11,032 nt of DNA. Source: CAXRGH01 sp964230195. GTDB lineage: Bacteria > Pseudomonadota > Gammaproteobacteria > Enterobacterales > Alteromonadaceae. The notes beneath the pieces are model-generated. The model searched no databases, was not told the origin of the DNA, and worked only from the letters and a program-made list of their open reading frames with translations. The position numbers were made by a program, and so were the translations under genes. Location: the NCBI GenBank assembly GCA_964230195.1, contig CAXRGH010000026.1, forward strand, positions 1 through 11,032, written 5' to 3'. The first letter of the stretch is position 1, and each line of letters begins with the position of its first letter. Of this stretch, positions 1-5,859 are shown piece after piece.

Positions 1-517
1 GGTGAAACTGAATGCCCATTATGGGTAATGATTGATGTTCAATAGCCATCACATGCTGCTTCACCCCCTCTGCTAAGTCCCAAGCGGTGACTTTAAACTC
101 AGGAGGCAAGGTTTTTTCATCAATCACAAGCGAGTGATAACGAGTGGCATTAAATGCTTGAGGAACGTTATTGAACAGTTGGCTATCCTGATGAATGATT
201 CTGGATACTTTTCCGTGAACCGGCTTATCGCTTCTGATCACAGAAGCCCCAAACACCTGCCCAATGGCTTGATGCCCAAGACACACCCCTAGGATAGGGA
301 TCTTGCCAGCAAAATGACTAACCACCGCCAAGCATATCCCTGATTCATTGGGTGTACAGGGCCCCGGCGACAGCACAATGTGGTCAGGTGCAAGGGCCTC
401 AATTTCCTCTATGGTTATTTCATCATTACGAACCACATTTACTACCTGACCAAGCTCCATAAAATAACGAGCAAGATTATGAGTAAACGAATCGTAATTA
501 TCTAAAAGCAATACCAT
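1..517 (-). CDS. trpG/pabA: Glutamine amidotransferase, anthranilate or aminodeoxychorismate synthase component II (partial, C-terminus beyond left edge)
   Basis: Class I glutamine amidotransferase subunit that releases ammonia from glutamine for a chorismate-using partner (TrpE for anthranilate, PabB for aminodeoxychorismate). The 172 visible residues begin MVLLLDNYDSFTHNLARYF and contain the family landmarks: SPGPCTP near residues 50-56, the nucleophile motif GVCLGHQAIG with Cys79, HGKVS at 101-105 and TRYHSL at 125-130. The frame runs off the window at GIQFH, so the catalytic His is just visible and the following Pro-Glu lies outside. The ATG is 23 bases after the trpS stop, so it is probably cotranscribed with rpe and trpS. 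The sequence does not separate TrpG from PabA: in many bacteria one protein serves both partners. A trpD or trpC gene further left would favour trpG. The family call is very secure; the partner is not. Confidence 0.93.
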   Translation of the reverse strand, partial: MVLLLDNYDSFTHNLARYFMELGQVVNVVRNDEITIEEIEALAPDHIVLSPGPCTPNESGICLAVVSHFAGKIPILGVCLGHQAIGQVFGASVIRSDKPVHGKVSRIIHQDSQLFNNVPQAFNATRYHSLVIDEKTLPPEFKVTAWDLAEGVKQHVMAIEHQSLPIMGIQFH

Positions 518-540
518 AAAAAGCAGACTTATGATTGAGG

Positions 541-1545
541 TTATGGTTTCGCAACAAAGCCAATCGCTTCGTATGCCTTCGCCAGCGTTTTTGCGGCACG
601 CTCTGACGCTTTTTCTGCCCCTATTTTCATAATGCGTTCAAGTTCAGCTTGGTCATTACGCAAGGTTTCATATTTCGCTTGGATAGGTTCAATGAGAGCA
701 ACCACTGCGTCGGCCACATCCCCTTTTAAGTGACCATACATTTTGTCTTCGTACTGAGGAACCAGCGATTGAACAGATTGTCCCGTAGCACAAGATAACA
801 AACTTAATAGATTCGAGACGCCAGGTTTTTCCTCAACATCAAAATAAATACGAGCTTGCTCATCTGAATCAGTCACCGCCCGTTTGATTTTCTTTGTCAC
901 TTTCTTTGGATCTTCCAACAAACCAATAAAATTATTTGGGTTGTCATCTGACTTCGACATCTTCTTCAGTGGATCTTGGAGACTCATGACACGAGCACCG
1001 TGTTCTGGAATAAAGGGGTCAGGGATAGTAAATACGTCGCCGTAAAGATTATTGAAACGAGTAGCAACGTCCCGAGTCAGTTCAAGATGTTGTTTTTGAT
1101 CGTCACCAACTGGTACTTTGTTTGCTTGATATAACAATATATCTGCCGCCTGCAATGCAGGATAACCAAACAAACCCACGTTAATATTGGCGGCATTTTT
1201 TGCAGATTTGTCTTTGAACTGTGTCATACGATTAAGTTCACCCATCTGAGTGTAGCAATTCATTAGCCACCCAAGCTGAGCGTGCTCTGGCACATGAGAC
1301 TGAATAAAAATGGTACTTTGCGTTGGATCAATACCACAGGCCACATACAAGGCTAATCCATCTAAGGTTGCTTGGTACAAGGCAGCCGGATCTTGACGCA
1401 CCGTAATAGCATGTAAATCTACCAACATATATAGGCAATCATGATCCTGTTGCATGCTGACCCACTGGCGCAATGCTCCCATGTAATTACCAATAGTTAA
1501 TTGACCCGATGGTTGGCAACCACTCAATACAATAGGTTTACTCAT
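541..1545 (-). CDS. trpS: Tryptophanyl-tRNA synthetase
   Basis: Class I aminoacyl-tRNA synthetase that charges tRNA-Trp with tryptophan in the cytoplasm, using ATP. At 334 residues it matches the usual bacterial TrpRS length. The HIGH-type ATP signature appears as TIGN (residues 17-20, within SGQLTIGNYMGAL), and the KMSKS loop is exact at 195-199 (DPLKKMSKSDD). Other family blocks are MGELNRMTQFKDK (about 101-113), LQAADILLY with the conserved Asp135 of the tryptophan pocket, and VPVGDDQKQHLE (about 144-155). The ATG is preceded by a purine-rich AGAGAG Shine-Dalgarno about 7 bases upstream. It lies 18 bases after rpe, as the middle gene of rpe-trpS-trpG/pabA. In enterobacteria gph separates rpe from trpS; here it does not. 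No trp leader peptide or T-box-like structure is visible upstream. Confidence 0.98.
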   Translation of the reverse strand: MSKPIVLSGCQPSGQLTIGNYMGALRQWVSMQQDHDCLYMLVDLHAITVRQDPAALYQATLDGLALYVACGIDPTQSTIFIQSHVPEHAQLGWLMNCYTQMGELNRMTQFKDKSAKNAANINVGLFGYPALQAADILLYQANKVPVGDDQKQHLELTRDVATRFNNLYGDVFTIPDPFIPEHGARVMSLQDPLKKMSKSDDNPNNFIGLLEDPKKVTKKIKRAVTDSDEQARIYFDVEEKPGVSNLLSLLSCATGQSVQSLVPQYEDKMYGHLKGDVADAVVALIEPIQAKYETLRNDQAELERIMKIGAEKASERAAKTLAKAYEAIGFVAKP

Positions 1546-1563
1546 TCAATTCTCTCTTCAATT

Positions 1564-2238
1564 TTATTCTGTGACAGATGATAGTTGATGACGCATGTCA
1601 TCAATCACCTGCTTATAATCTTGCTGCCCAAAGATTGCAGACCCCGCAACAAACATGGATGCGCCTGCCTCGGCAATCTCAGCGATATTGTGAATGCCAA
1701 CGCCACCGTCAACCTCAATCGGAATATCCATACCAACATCACGCATTCTTGCTTTGATGGCTTTTATCTTATTTAGTACCGAAGGAATAAACGATTGACC
1801 GCCAAACCCAGGATTCACTGACATCACTAGAATAAAGTCCAATTCTTCCAAGGTAAAGTCCAAGATATCTAATGGCGTTGACGGGTTAAGTGCCAACCCG
1901 GCCTTACAACCACTCTCTTTAATCAAGCGAATTGAACGGTGTACATGTTTTGACGCCTCTGGGTGGAAGCTAATATAACTTGCGCCAGCCTTCACAAAGG
2001 CTTCTATCATAGGGTCCACATTTTCAACCATTAGGTGAACGTCAATTGGATGACTCACGCCCGCGCGTCTAAGGGAATCGCAGACCATGGGACCAAACGA
2101 CAAATTCGGCACATAATGACCATCCATCACATCGAAATGAATGATATCTGCACCCGCTGCGAGTACATGATCAATCTCTTGTCCGAGTTGAGTGAAGTCT
2201 GCAGCCAAGATCGACGGAGCAATTTGAAAACGTGACAT
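1564..2238 (-). CDS. rpe: Ribulose-phosphate 3-epimerase
   Basis: Interconverts D-ribulose 5-phosphate and D-xylulose 5-phosphate in the pentose phosphate pathway. The 224 residues form a TIM-barrel of the usual family length. Visible motifs are IAPSILAADF at 6-15, HFDVMDGHYVPN with metal ligands and catalytic acid His34 and Asp36, DVHLM with His68, the phosphate-loop region NPGFGGQSF at 142-150, and EVDGGV with metal ligand and catalytic Asp177. The frame is open for nine more codons upstream (ATG at 2263-2265). I chose the internal ATG at 2236-2238 because AGGGAG lies 6 bases before it and because the family starts directly before IAPSIL. It is the first gene of an apparent rpe-trpS-trpG/pabA operon and is transcribed divergently from the porin. 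gph, the usual downstream neighbour, is absent. Confidence 0.97.
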   Translation of the reverse strand: MSRFQIAPSILAADFTQLGQEIDHVLAAGADIIHFDVMDGHYVPNLSFGPMVCDSLRRAGVSHPIDVHLMVENVDPMIEAFVKAGASYISFHPEASKHVHRSIRLIKESGCKAGLALNPSTPLDILDFTLEELDFILVMSVNPGFGGQSFIPSVLNKIKAIKARMRDVGMDIPIEVDGGVGIHNIAEIAEAGASMFVAGSAIFGQQDYKQVIDDMRHQLSSVTE

Positions 2239-2244
2239 ATATTT

Positions 2245-2250
2245 CTCCCT
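2245..2250 (-). promoter_or_regulatory. Ribosome binding site that sets the rpe start
   Basis: AGGGAG on the minus strand, 6 bases before the ATG at 2236-2238. The alternative upstream ATG of the same frame (2263-2265) would place this strong Shine-Dalgarno inside the gene, and the nine extra residues have no counterpart in Rpe proteins. This supports the shorter 224-residue product. Confidence 0.85.
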
Positions 2251-2470
2251 AATAATGCGAAGCATAATAAACCATTTAGCTCACAGATAATATCTTTCAC
2301 AAAAAACTAACGCACCAATGATGAACAGCTAAACGCACAAAAGAAGGGCGGATTGCACCAAATAAAAGCAATAGAATCAACCACCTAACCACTCCAAAAC
2401 GGTGCAACAAGAAAAAACACAAACAAAAAACTATATTATTCAATTACTTAAAAGTTTTTTTGGGTGTTTT

Positions 2471-2499
2471 TTGTATTTAGGCATTAGCCTTGCTAAGTT
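2471..2499 (+). promoter_or_regulatory. Candidate sigma70-type promoter for the porin gene
   Basis: A -35-like TTGTAT (2471-2476), a 17-base spacer and an extended -10 TGCTAAGTT (2491-2499). The -35 matches consensus only in part and the -10 hexamer TAAGTT is poor, so the TG extension carries much of the case. An upstream run of T residues could help recruitment. The -10 overlaps the left arm of an imperfect TTGCT/AGCAA inverted repeat (2490-2515) just before the Shine-Dalgarno GGGAA at 2522-2526. Confidence 0.3.
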
Positions 2500-2533
2500 T
2501 TAGTCAGTTAAGCAATAAAATGGGAACAACATA

Positions 2534-3193
2534 ATGAAAACTTCAAAATTAGTATTAGCAGCTTTATTCTCTTCACTTTTTGCTGGCACTGCAAGTGCAG
2601 CAGTTGAAGGAAATGTAGGTGTGACTAGTAACTACATGTGGCGTGGTATGAGCCAGACAAATGGCGGAGCTGCGGTTTCTGGTGGTTTAGATTGGTCTGG
2701 TGAGTCTGGCTGGTCTGGCGGCGTATGGGCTTCAAACATCAACTGGGGTAGCAACGAAGTTGATGCACCGGGCAGCGAATTCGATTTGTACGCGGGCTAC
2801 TCTTCAAGCTTTGGCGCGTTGGATTACAGCGTCACAGGTATCTACTACGTTTACAGCCAATACGATGGTTCTGACTTTAGTGAGCTACTTGTTGATTTAA
2901 GCTACGCTGGTGTCGATTTCGGATTCGGTTACACGTTGACTGCTGAAACTGATTCTCAAGAAGGTGACTTATATTACTATGTTGGTAAATCATTTGAATT
3001 GACCGACGAACTAGGCGCAGGTGTTACTTTTGGTCAATACGCTGGCGACGAAGCAGGTGAATATGAAGGTCACAGCTTTTTCCAAGTCGACGTAACAAAA
3101 GGTGATTTCACTTTGTCTGCAGCTAAGTCAAACGACAAAGGTGGTTACACTGACGACCTTCAATTCTTTGCAAGCTGGGGCACAACGTTTTAA
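2534..3193 (+). CDS. TorF-like putative porin (TIGR02001 / gcw_chp family)
   Basis: Small outer-membrane beta-barrel protein of 219 residues, probably a porin-like channel; substrate unknown. A signal peptide is clear: MKTSKLVLAALFSSLFAGTA then SA, with an AxA site ending at Ala22. The mature part begins with the family signature GNVGVTSNYMWRGMSQT (about 26-42) and continues with alternating aromatic, Gly-rich strands (GLDWSG, GGVWASNINW, FDLYAGY, DYSVTGIYYVYSQY, FGFGYTLTAE, DLYYYVG, DLQFFASWGTTF). It ends in Phe, as expected for a Bam-inserted barrel. The mature protein is acidic. The ATG follows GGGAA by 7 bases. It stands alone on the plus strand, with its own terminator at 3220-3246, between rpe and dam, where enterobacteria have neither. 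The family call is firm. The name porin rests on family annotation, not on any visible selectivity residue. Confidence 0.85.
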   Translation: MKTSKLVLAALFSSLFAGTASAAVEGNVGVTSNYMWRGMSQTNGGAAVSGGLDWSGESGWSGGVWASNINWGSNEVDAPGSEFDLYAGYSSSFGALDYSVTGIYYVYSQYDGSDFSELLVDLSYAGVDFGFGYTLTAETDSQEGDLYYYVGKSFELTDELGAGVTFGQYAGDEAGEYEGHSFFQVDVTKGDFTLSAAKSNDKGGYTDDLQFFASWGTTF

Positions 3194-3219
3194 TTGAAAC
3201 TTACCCTTGTTTCTTCCCC

Positions 3220-3247
3220 AAAGGCGGTTTTTACCGCCTTTTTCTTT
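3220..3247 (+). terminator. Rho-independent terminator of the porin gene
   Basis: A perfect 9-bp stem AAAGGCGGT (3220-3228) and ACCGCCTTT (3233-3241) with a TTTT loop, followed by a T-rich tail TTCTTT. It starts 26 bases after the porin stop. Read on the minus strand the stem has no T-tract after it, so it acts mainly in the plus direction and isolates the porin from the DUF2970 gene. Confidence 0.92.
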
Positions 3248-3335
3248 GCCTTTAAAAATACATTTCACGCTACAACTGACTTCTCCATTGCCATCCTCAA
3301 CGCAAAAAACCAATCACCCCTGCACTACAACAGGT

Positions 3336-3341
3336 TATACT
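3336..3341 (+). promoter_or_regulatory. Possible -10 element for the DUF2970 gene
   Basis: TATACT, five of six matches to the sigma70 -10 consensus, 23 bases before the start codon. No good -35 lies at 16-18 bases upstream. The porin terminator just before it means the small gene needs its own promoter, which is the main reason to report this site. Confidence 0.3.
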
Positions 3342-3364
3342 GATTGATATGACTCAAGAGATTA

Positions 3365-3574
3365 ATGAAAAACATGAGAAAATTCATTACGCTGATTCAA
3401 CAATTAGCGGTTAGCGTGCTCTCTGCTTTATTTGGCATTAGGAGCGAAGCTGGGCGGAAAGACGACTTCTCAAAACAACTCCCGATTCATTATTATGTGA
3501 TGGCTGGTCTAGTCGCTAGCGTAAGCTTTATTGTCATTGTGCTGTTGTGGGTCAGCGTCATGATCAACGGATAA
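3365..3574 (+). CDS. DUF2970 family small membrane protein
   Basis: A 69-residue protein of unknown function that resembles the DUF2970 family. An amphipathic N-terminal part is followed by the family-like core SVLSALFGIRSEAGRKDDF (about 17-35), a short polar linker, and one transmembrane helix from about residue 44 to 66 (YVMAGLVASVSFIVIVLLWV). The cluster of basic residues before the helix suggests the N-terminus stays in the cytoplasm. The ATG has AAGAG 4 bases upstream, and TATACT at 3336-3341 is a plausible -10. Its last 66 bases overlap the 3' end of dam on the opposite strand. The neighbours give no functional clue. The match to the family is by recalled consensus, so a profile search would settle it. 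Confidence 0.8.
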   Translation: MKNMRKFITLIQQLAVSVLSALFGIRSEAGRKDDFSKQLPIHYYVMAGLVASVSFIVIVLLWVSVMING

Positions 3575-4396
3575 TTGTCTAGGACAATAAAGTGCCATTA
3601 ATTCAGATACTTTCTTACGAGAGTAACCTTTTTGGCTGATAAAACGTGACACCTTAAGCTCATGCAATTGTGCACTGTGGTAAAGTTGTCGTGTTGTAGG
3701 TGTATCGTGATTACTCACTAGTGTAGGAATTCCTTTTCGGCCGGCACGTTCAGCGAGCAGTGCTAATGATGCTTGCTGCGAATAATCAAATCCCGTCTTT
3801 GCATAGTGAGTAAAGTTCGCGGTTTCGCTAATAGGAGCATATGGCGGATCACAGTAAATCACGTTACCTTTCCGTGCTCTAGCGAAGGCCCGCTGAAAAT
3901 CAATGCATTCAAATGTTGCTTTTTTTGCTCGCTGTGCAAAAAATTCTATTTCCTTTTCCGGAAAATAGGGGGCCTTGTAGCGTCCGAACGGTACATTAAA
4001 GCCGCCGCTCTTATTGTATCTGCACAAGCCATTGTAACCATGGCGATTTAAATACAGAAACAACACCGAACGTCTGAAACGATCGGTTGTTTGATTAAAC
4101 TCTGTTCGCAACTCGTAATATTTGTCTGATTGGTTGTAGGCGCCAGTAAACAAAGGCTCTGATGCAGAGAGAAAGGCGTTTGTGTCAGATTGAACAATTT
4201 TGTAGAGATGGATAAGGTCTGAATTGATATCACATAATAAATATCGATCATAATCGGTATTTAGAAATACAGAGCCAGCGCCAACAAACGGCTCAATCAG
4301 GCGATTCCCCGTCGGTAACTGGCGCTGAATTTCCTCAATGAGGCTATACTTTCCACCAGCCCATTTCAGAAATGCCCGAGATTTATTTATGTTCAT
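3509..4396 (-). CDS. dam: DNA adenine methyltransferase (GATC-specific)
   Basis: Orphan N6-adenine methyltransferase that methylates GATC, with roles in mismatch-repair strand choice, replication timing and gene regulation. It has 295 residues against about 278 in E. coli. The AdoMet-binding FLKWAGGK motif is at 9-16 and FVGAGSVF at 37-44. Then come LNRHGYNGLCRYN (about 116-128), FNVPFGRYK (133-141), the catalytic DPPY at 183-186, SNHDT at 228-232, and the C-terminal block KKVSELMALY at 261-270. The fold and target recognition therefore look intact. The last 23 residues, after the conserved ALYCP, have no counterpart in E. coli Dam; of these, residues 275-295 are encoded opposite the DUF2970 gene. 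The start lies 17 bases after damX, with only a weak Shine-Dalgarno, so translation may be coupled to damX. Confidence 0.97.
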   Translation of the reverse strand: MNINKSRAFLKWAGGKYSLIEEIQRQLPTGNRLIEPFVGAGSVFLNTDYDRYLLCDINSDLIHLYKIVQSDTNAFLSASEPLFTGAYNQSDKYYELRTEFNQTTDRFRRSVLFLYLNRHGYNGLCRYNKSGGFNVPFGRYKAPYFPEKEIEFFAQRAKKATFECIDFQRAFARARKGNVIYCDPPYAPISETANFTHYAKTGFDYSQQASLALLAERAGRKGIPTLVSNHDTPTTRQLYHSAQLHELKVSRFISQKGYSRKKVSELMALYCPRQLSVDHDADPQQHNDNKAYASD

Positions 4397-4413
4397 CTTG
4401 AATCATCATCTTG

Positions 4414-5808
4414 TTATTCTTCACCGACACTACTCAGCGCTTCTTGATTGACTACGTTGGTTTGACGTACGAAAGGTGCAGACAGAAACGTTGTTTTATC
4501 CAAGGTAGCGATATAATCTCTCGCCAACTGAGCTGTCGTAAACACTTTTGCTGATAGCAAGATATAGCGTGTTTCTCCTTTCCGCTCTGCACTATAGTGC
4601 CATACTTTATCGGACAGCGCATTGTCCAATATAAATGATTTCAATACTTCCTTATTAGACATTGCGGCTAATTGAACAACAAAGCGATCTGCTGGGAACA
4701 GCATACTCCCTTGAGATGGTTCACTCTCCTTTATCGTCTCACTTGCAGTATTTTCAGTATCTGATTCATGACTCGTCTGATATTCGTCTGAGTCTTTTTC
4801 TACTGTTGATTTTACTAATTCATCTTCCAGTTGCGTTGCTACCAAAATGTCTTGAGATGCTGTTGCCTGTTGCTCAGTTAATTCATTATTGATTGCAGAC
4901 TCCGAAGCTTTATCAATATAGTTTACTGCATCATCCCAGCGCCTTGCGCGGGTTTCATCATTCGTTTCAGCAGCTAAATCGTTTACCACTGCGTCTCGAG
5001 CATCTGAGGATGACAACCCTCCGGTGTTCCCATCACGTTGAGATAATTGCCCTTCATCAGTGTTTATCGTGTCTGCAACCATTGACTCTGGAAGCTCTGA
5101 TGTTACCGCTACGCTACCGTCACCATACAATCCATAGAGTATGCCCAGAAAAACCCCAAAGAAAATAACGCTACTGACTGACCATTTTACCCATTGATAT
5201 TTTCCTTTCTTTGGTTCTGTTGTTGATGCCTGCTGCTCTTCTCGTTTTTGAATGCGTTCCGCAAGTTTCGCTCGGTTTTCAGAAATTAAGGTTTCTAGCG
5301 CCGAAGGCTGCACCGCATCGAGAGAATGATTGTTATCCTCTGAGTTCATCACTACATTCTGAATGCTCAAGCCATCTGCAATCGCTTTCAGTCGTGCAAG
5401 CTCATTAGCCTGACAAAATATAATTAACTGATAATTTTTTTGTTGGCTAAGTTGTTGTTTGAGGGTCAAAATTGATTTAATAAATGATGAAGACATTTCC
5501 TCTGGCTGCATGAAACACCAGAGGTTAGGTGCCGTTAACGCACCATCACTTTGTGTACATTCTTTCACAAATTGTGTCGCCACAGAGGTCGTTGAGATGC
5601 CGCAAAACTGTTGTGAAAATCGCTGATAAAGGGACTTTTCGTTGTTATTACCCTTTAAAAAAATAACCTCTAAAAATTCTGGCTGACTCCCAACAAACTC
5701 ACTCGCAATTTTCGCAGAGCCTTGCGAAGATTCTGAAGTAACAAATATCAAGGAGTCACCAAAAGAGATAAGATGATCAAGCCGTTCCGTGAAGCTATGT
5801 TGATTCAT
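4414..5808 (-). CDS. damX: DamX-like SPOR-domain cell-division protein
   Basis: Bitopic inner-membrane protein whose periplasmic SPOR domain binds denuded peptidoglycan at the division septum. The 464 residues are arranged as follows: an N-terminal cytoplasmic domain (about 1-160) resembling the ATPase-like part of DamX; a basic linker KKGKYQWVKW; one transmembrane helix at about 207-227; a long low-complexity acidic Ser/Thr/Glu/Asp-rich stretch (about 230-370); and a C-terminal SPOR domain from about 376 (FVVQLAAMSN) to 450 (APFVRQTN). The would-be Walker A, VTSESSQGSAKIA at 23-35, lacks the usual first Gly and the GK[ST] ending, so ATP hydrolysis is unlikely. The frame is open 15 codons upstream, but AGGGAGG 5 bases before this ATG decides the start. 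Gene order aroB-damX-dam supports the name. Confidence 0.92.
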   Translation of the reverse strand: MNQHSFTERLDHLISFGDSLIFVTSESSQGSAKIASEFVGSQPEFLEVIFLKGNNNEKSLYQRFSQQFCGISTTSVATQFVKECTQSDGALTAPNLWCFMQPEEMSSSFIKSILTLKQQLSQQKNYQLIIFCQANELARLKAIADGLSIQNVVMNSEDNNHSLDAVQPSALETLISENRAKLAERIQKREEQQASTTEPKKGKYQWVKWSVSSVIFFGVFLGILYGLYGDGSVAVTSELPESMVADTINTDEGQLSQRDGNTGGLSSSDARDAVVNDLAAETNDETRARRWDDAVNYIDKASESAINNELTEQQATASQDILVATQLEDELVKSTVEKDSDEYQTSHESDTENTASETIKESEPSQGSMLFPADRFVVQLAAMSNKEVLKSFILDNALSDKVWHYSAERKGETRYILLSAKVFTTAQLARDYIATLDKTTFLSAPFVRQTNVVNQEALSSVGEE

Positions 5809-5813
5809 GTTAA

Positions 5814-5820
5814 CCTCCCT
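5814..5820 (-). promoter_or_regulatory. Ribosome binding site that sets the damX start
   Basis: AGGGAGG on the minus strand, 5 bases before the ATG at 5806-5808. It favours a product beginning MNQHSFTERLDHL over the longer frame from 5853, whose extra residues would overlap the hairpin region after aroB. Confidence 0.85.
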
Positions 5821-5828
5821 CGGTTTGT

Positions 5829-5858
5829 CGTTTGTTTTTTGCAAACGCAACATGCGTT
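5829..5858 (-). other. Two overlapping, mutually exclusive inverted repeats in the aroB-damX gap
   Basis: Directly after the aroB stop, AACGCA and TGCGTT (5844-5849 and 5853-5858) form a perfect 6-bp stem with a 3-base loop. CGTTTG and CAAACG (5829-5834 and 5842-5847) form a second perfect 6-bp stem with a 7-base loop. They share 5844-5847, so only one can form at a time. Neither is followed by a U-tract on the minus strand, so neither is a classical terminator. They end 8 bases before the damX Shine-Dalgarno. A role in RNA processing or in tuning damX translation is speculation. Confidence 0.4.
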
Positions 5859-5859
5859 A

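Larger units (their letters stand above)
2239..2533. promoter_or_regulatory. AT-rich divergent intergenic region between rpe and the porin gene
   Basis: These 295 bases hold no convincing gene and must carry the start signals for both the minus-strand rpe operon and the plus-strand porin. The section from about 2408 to 2480 is strikingly rich in A-tracts and then T-tracts, the sort of bent or UP-element-like DNA often seen upstream of abundant outer-membrane protein genes. For the porin, TTGTAT at 2471-2476 and an extended -10 TGCTAAGTT at 2491-2499 have a 17-base spacing, giving a leader of roughly 30 bases. For rpe, several TATTAT-like -10 hexamers occur on the minus strand but none has a good -35. 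Assignments inside the region are tentative; the regulatory nature of the region follows from gene layout. Confidence 0.55.

Noticed and set aside
1585..2235. Two plus-strand reading frames of 63 and 66 codons opposite rpe
   Set aside because: They lie wholly antisense to the conserved rpe gene, have no ribosome sites I trust and encode no recognisable motif.
2353..2407. TTGCACC and GGTGCAA inverted repeat as an operator
   Set aside because: Seven-base arms separated by 41 bases are expected by chance in a region this size, and they match no regulator site I know.
3128..3313. A 61-codon minus-strand frame across the porin 3' end and terminator
   Set aside because: It spans the porin terminator hairpin, is Lys/Cys-rich by chance composition and has no family features.
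3574..3588. ATTGTC-TAG-GACAAT hairpin at the DUF2970 stop as a terminator
   Set aside because: The stem is only 6 bp and AT-rich, lies within dam coding sequence and has no T-tract on either strand.
3773..4251. Frames of 92 (plus) and 67 (minus) codons inside dam
   Set aside because: The region is fully explained by Dam catalytic and recognition motifs; these are out-of-frame shadows.
4662..5408. Three consecutive plus-strand frames opposite damX, Leu/His-rich
   Set aside because: The composition is what the complement of an acidic Ser/Glu/Gln-rich linker gives; damX is supported by transmembrane and SPOR features.
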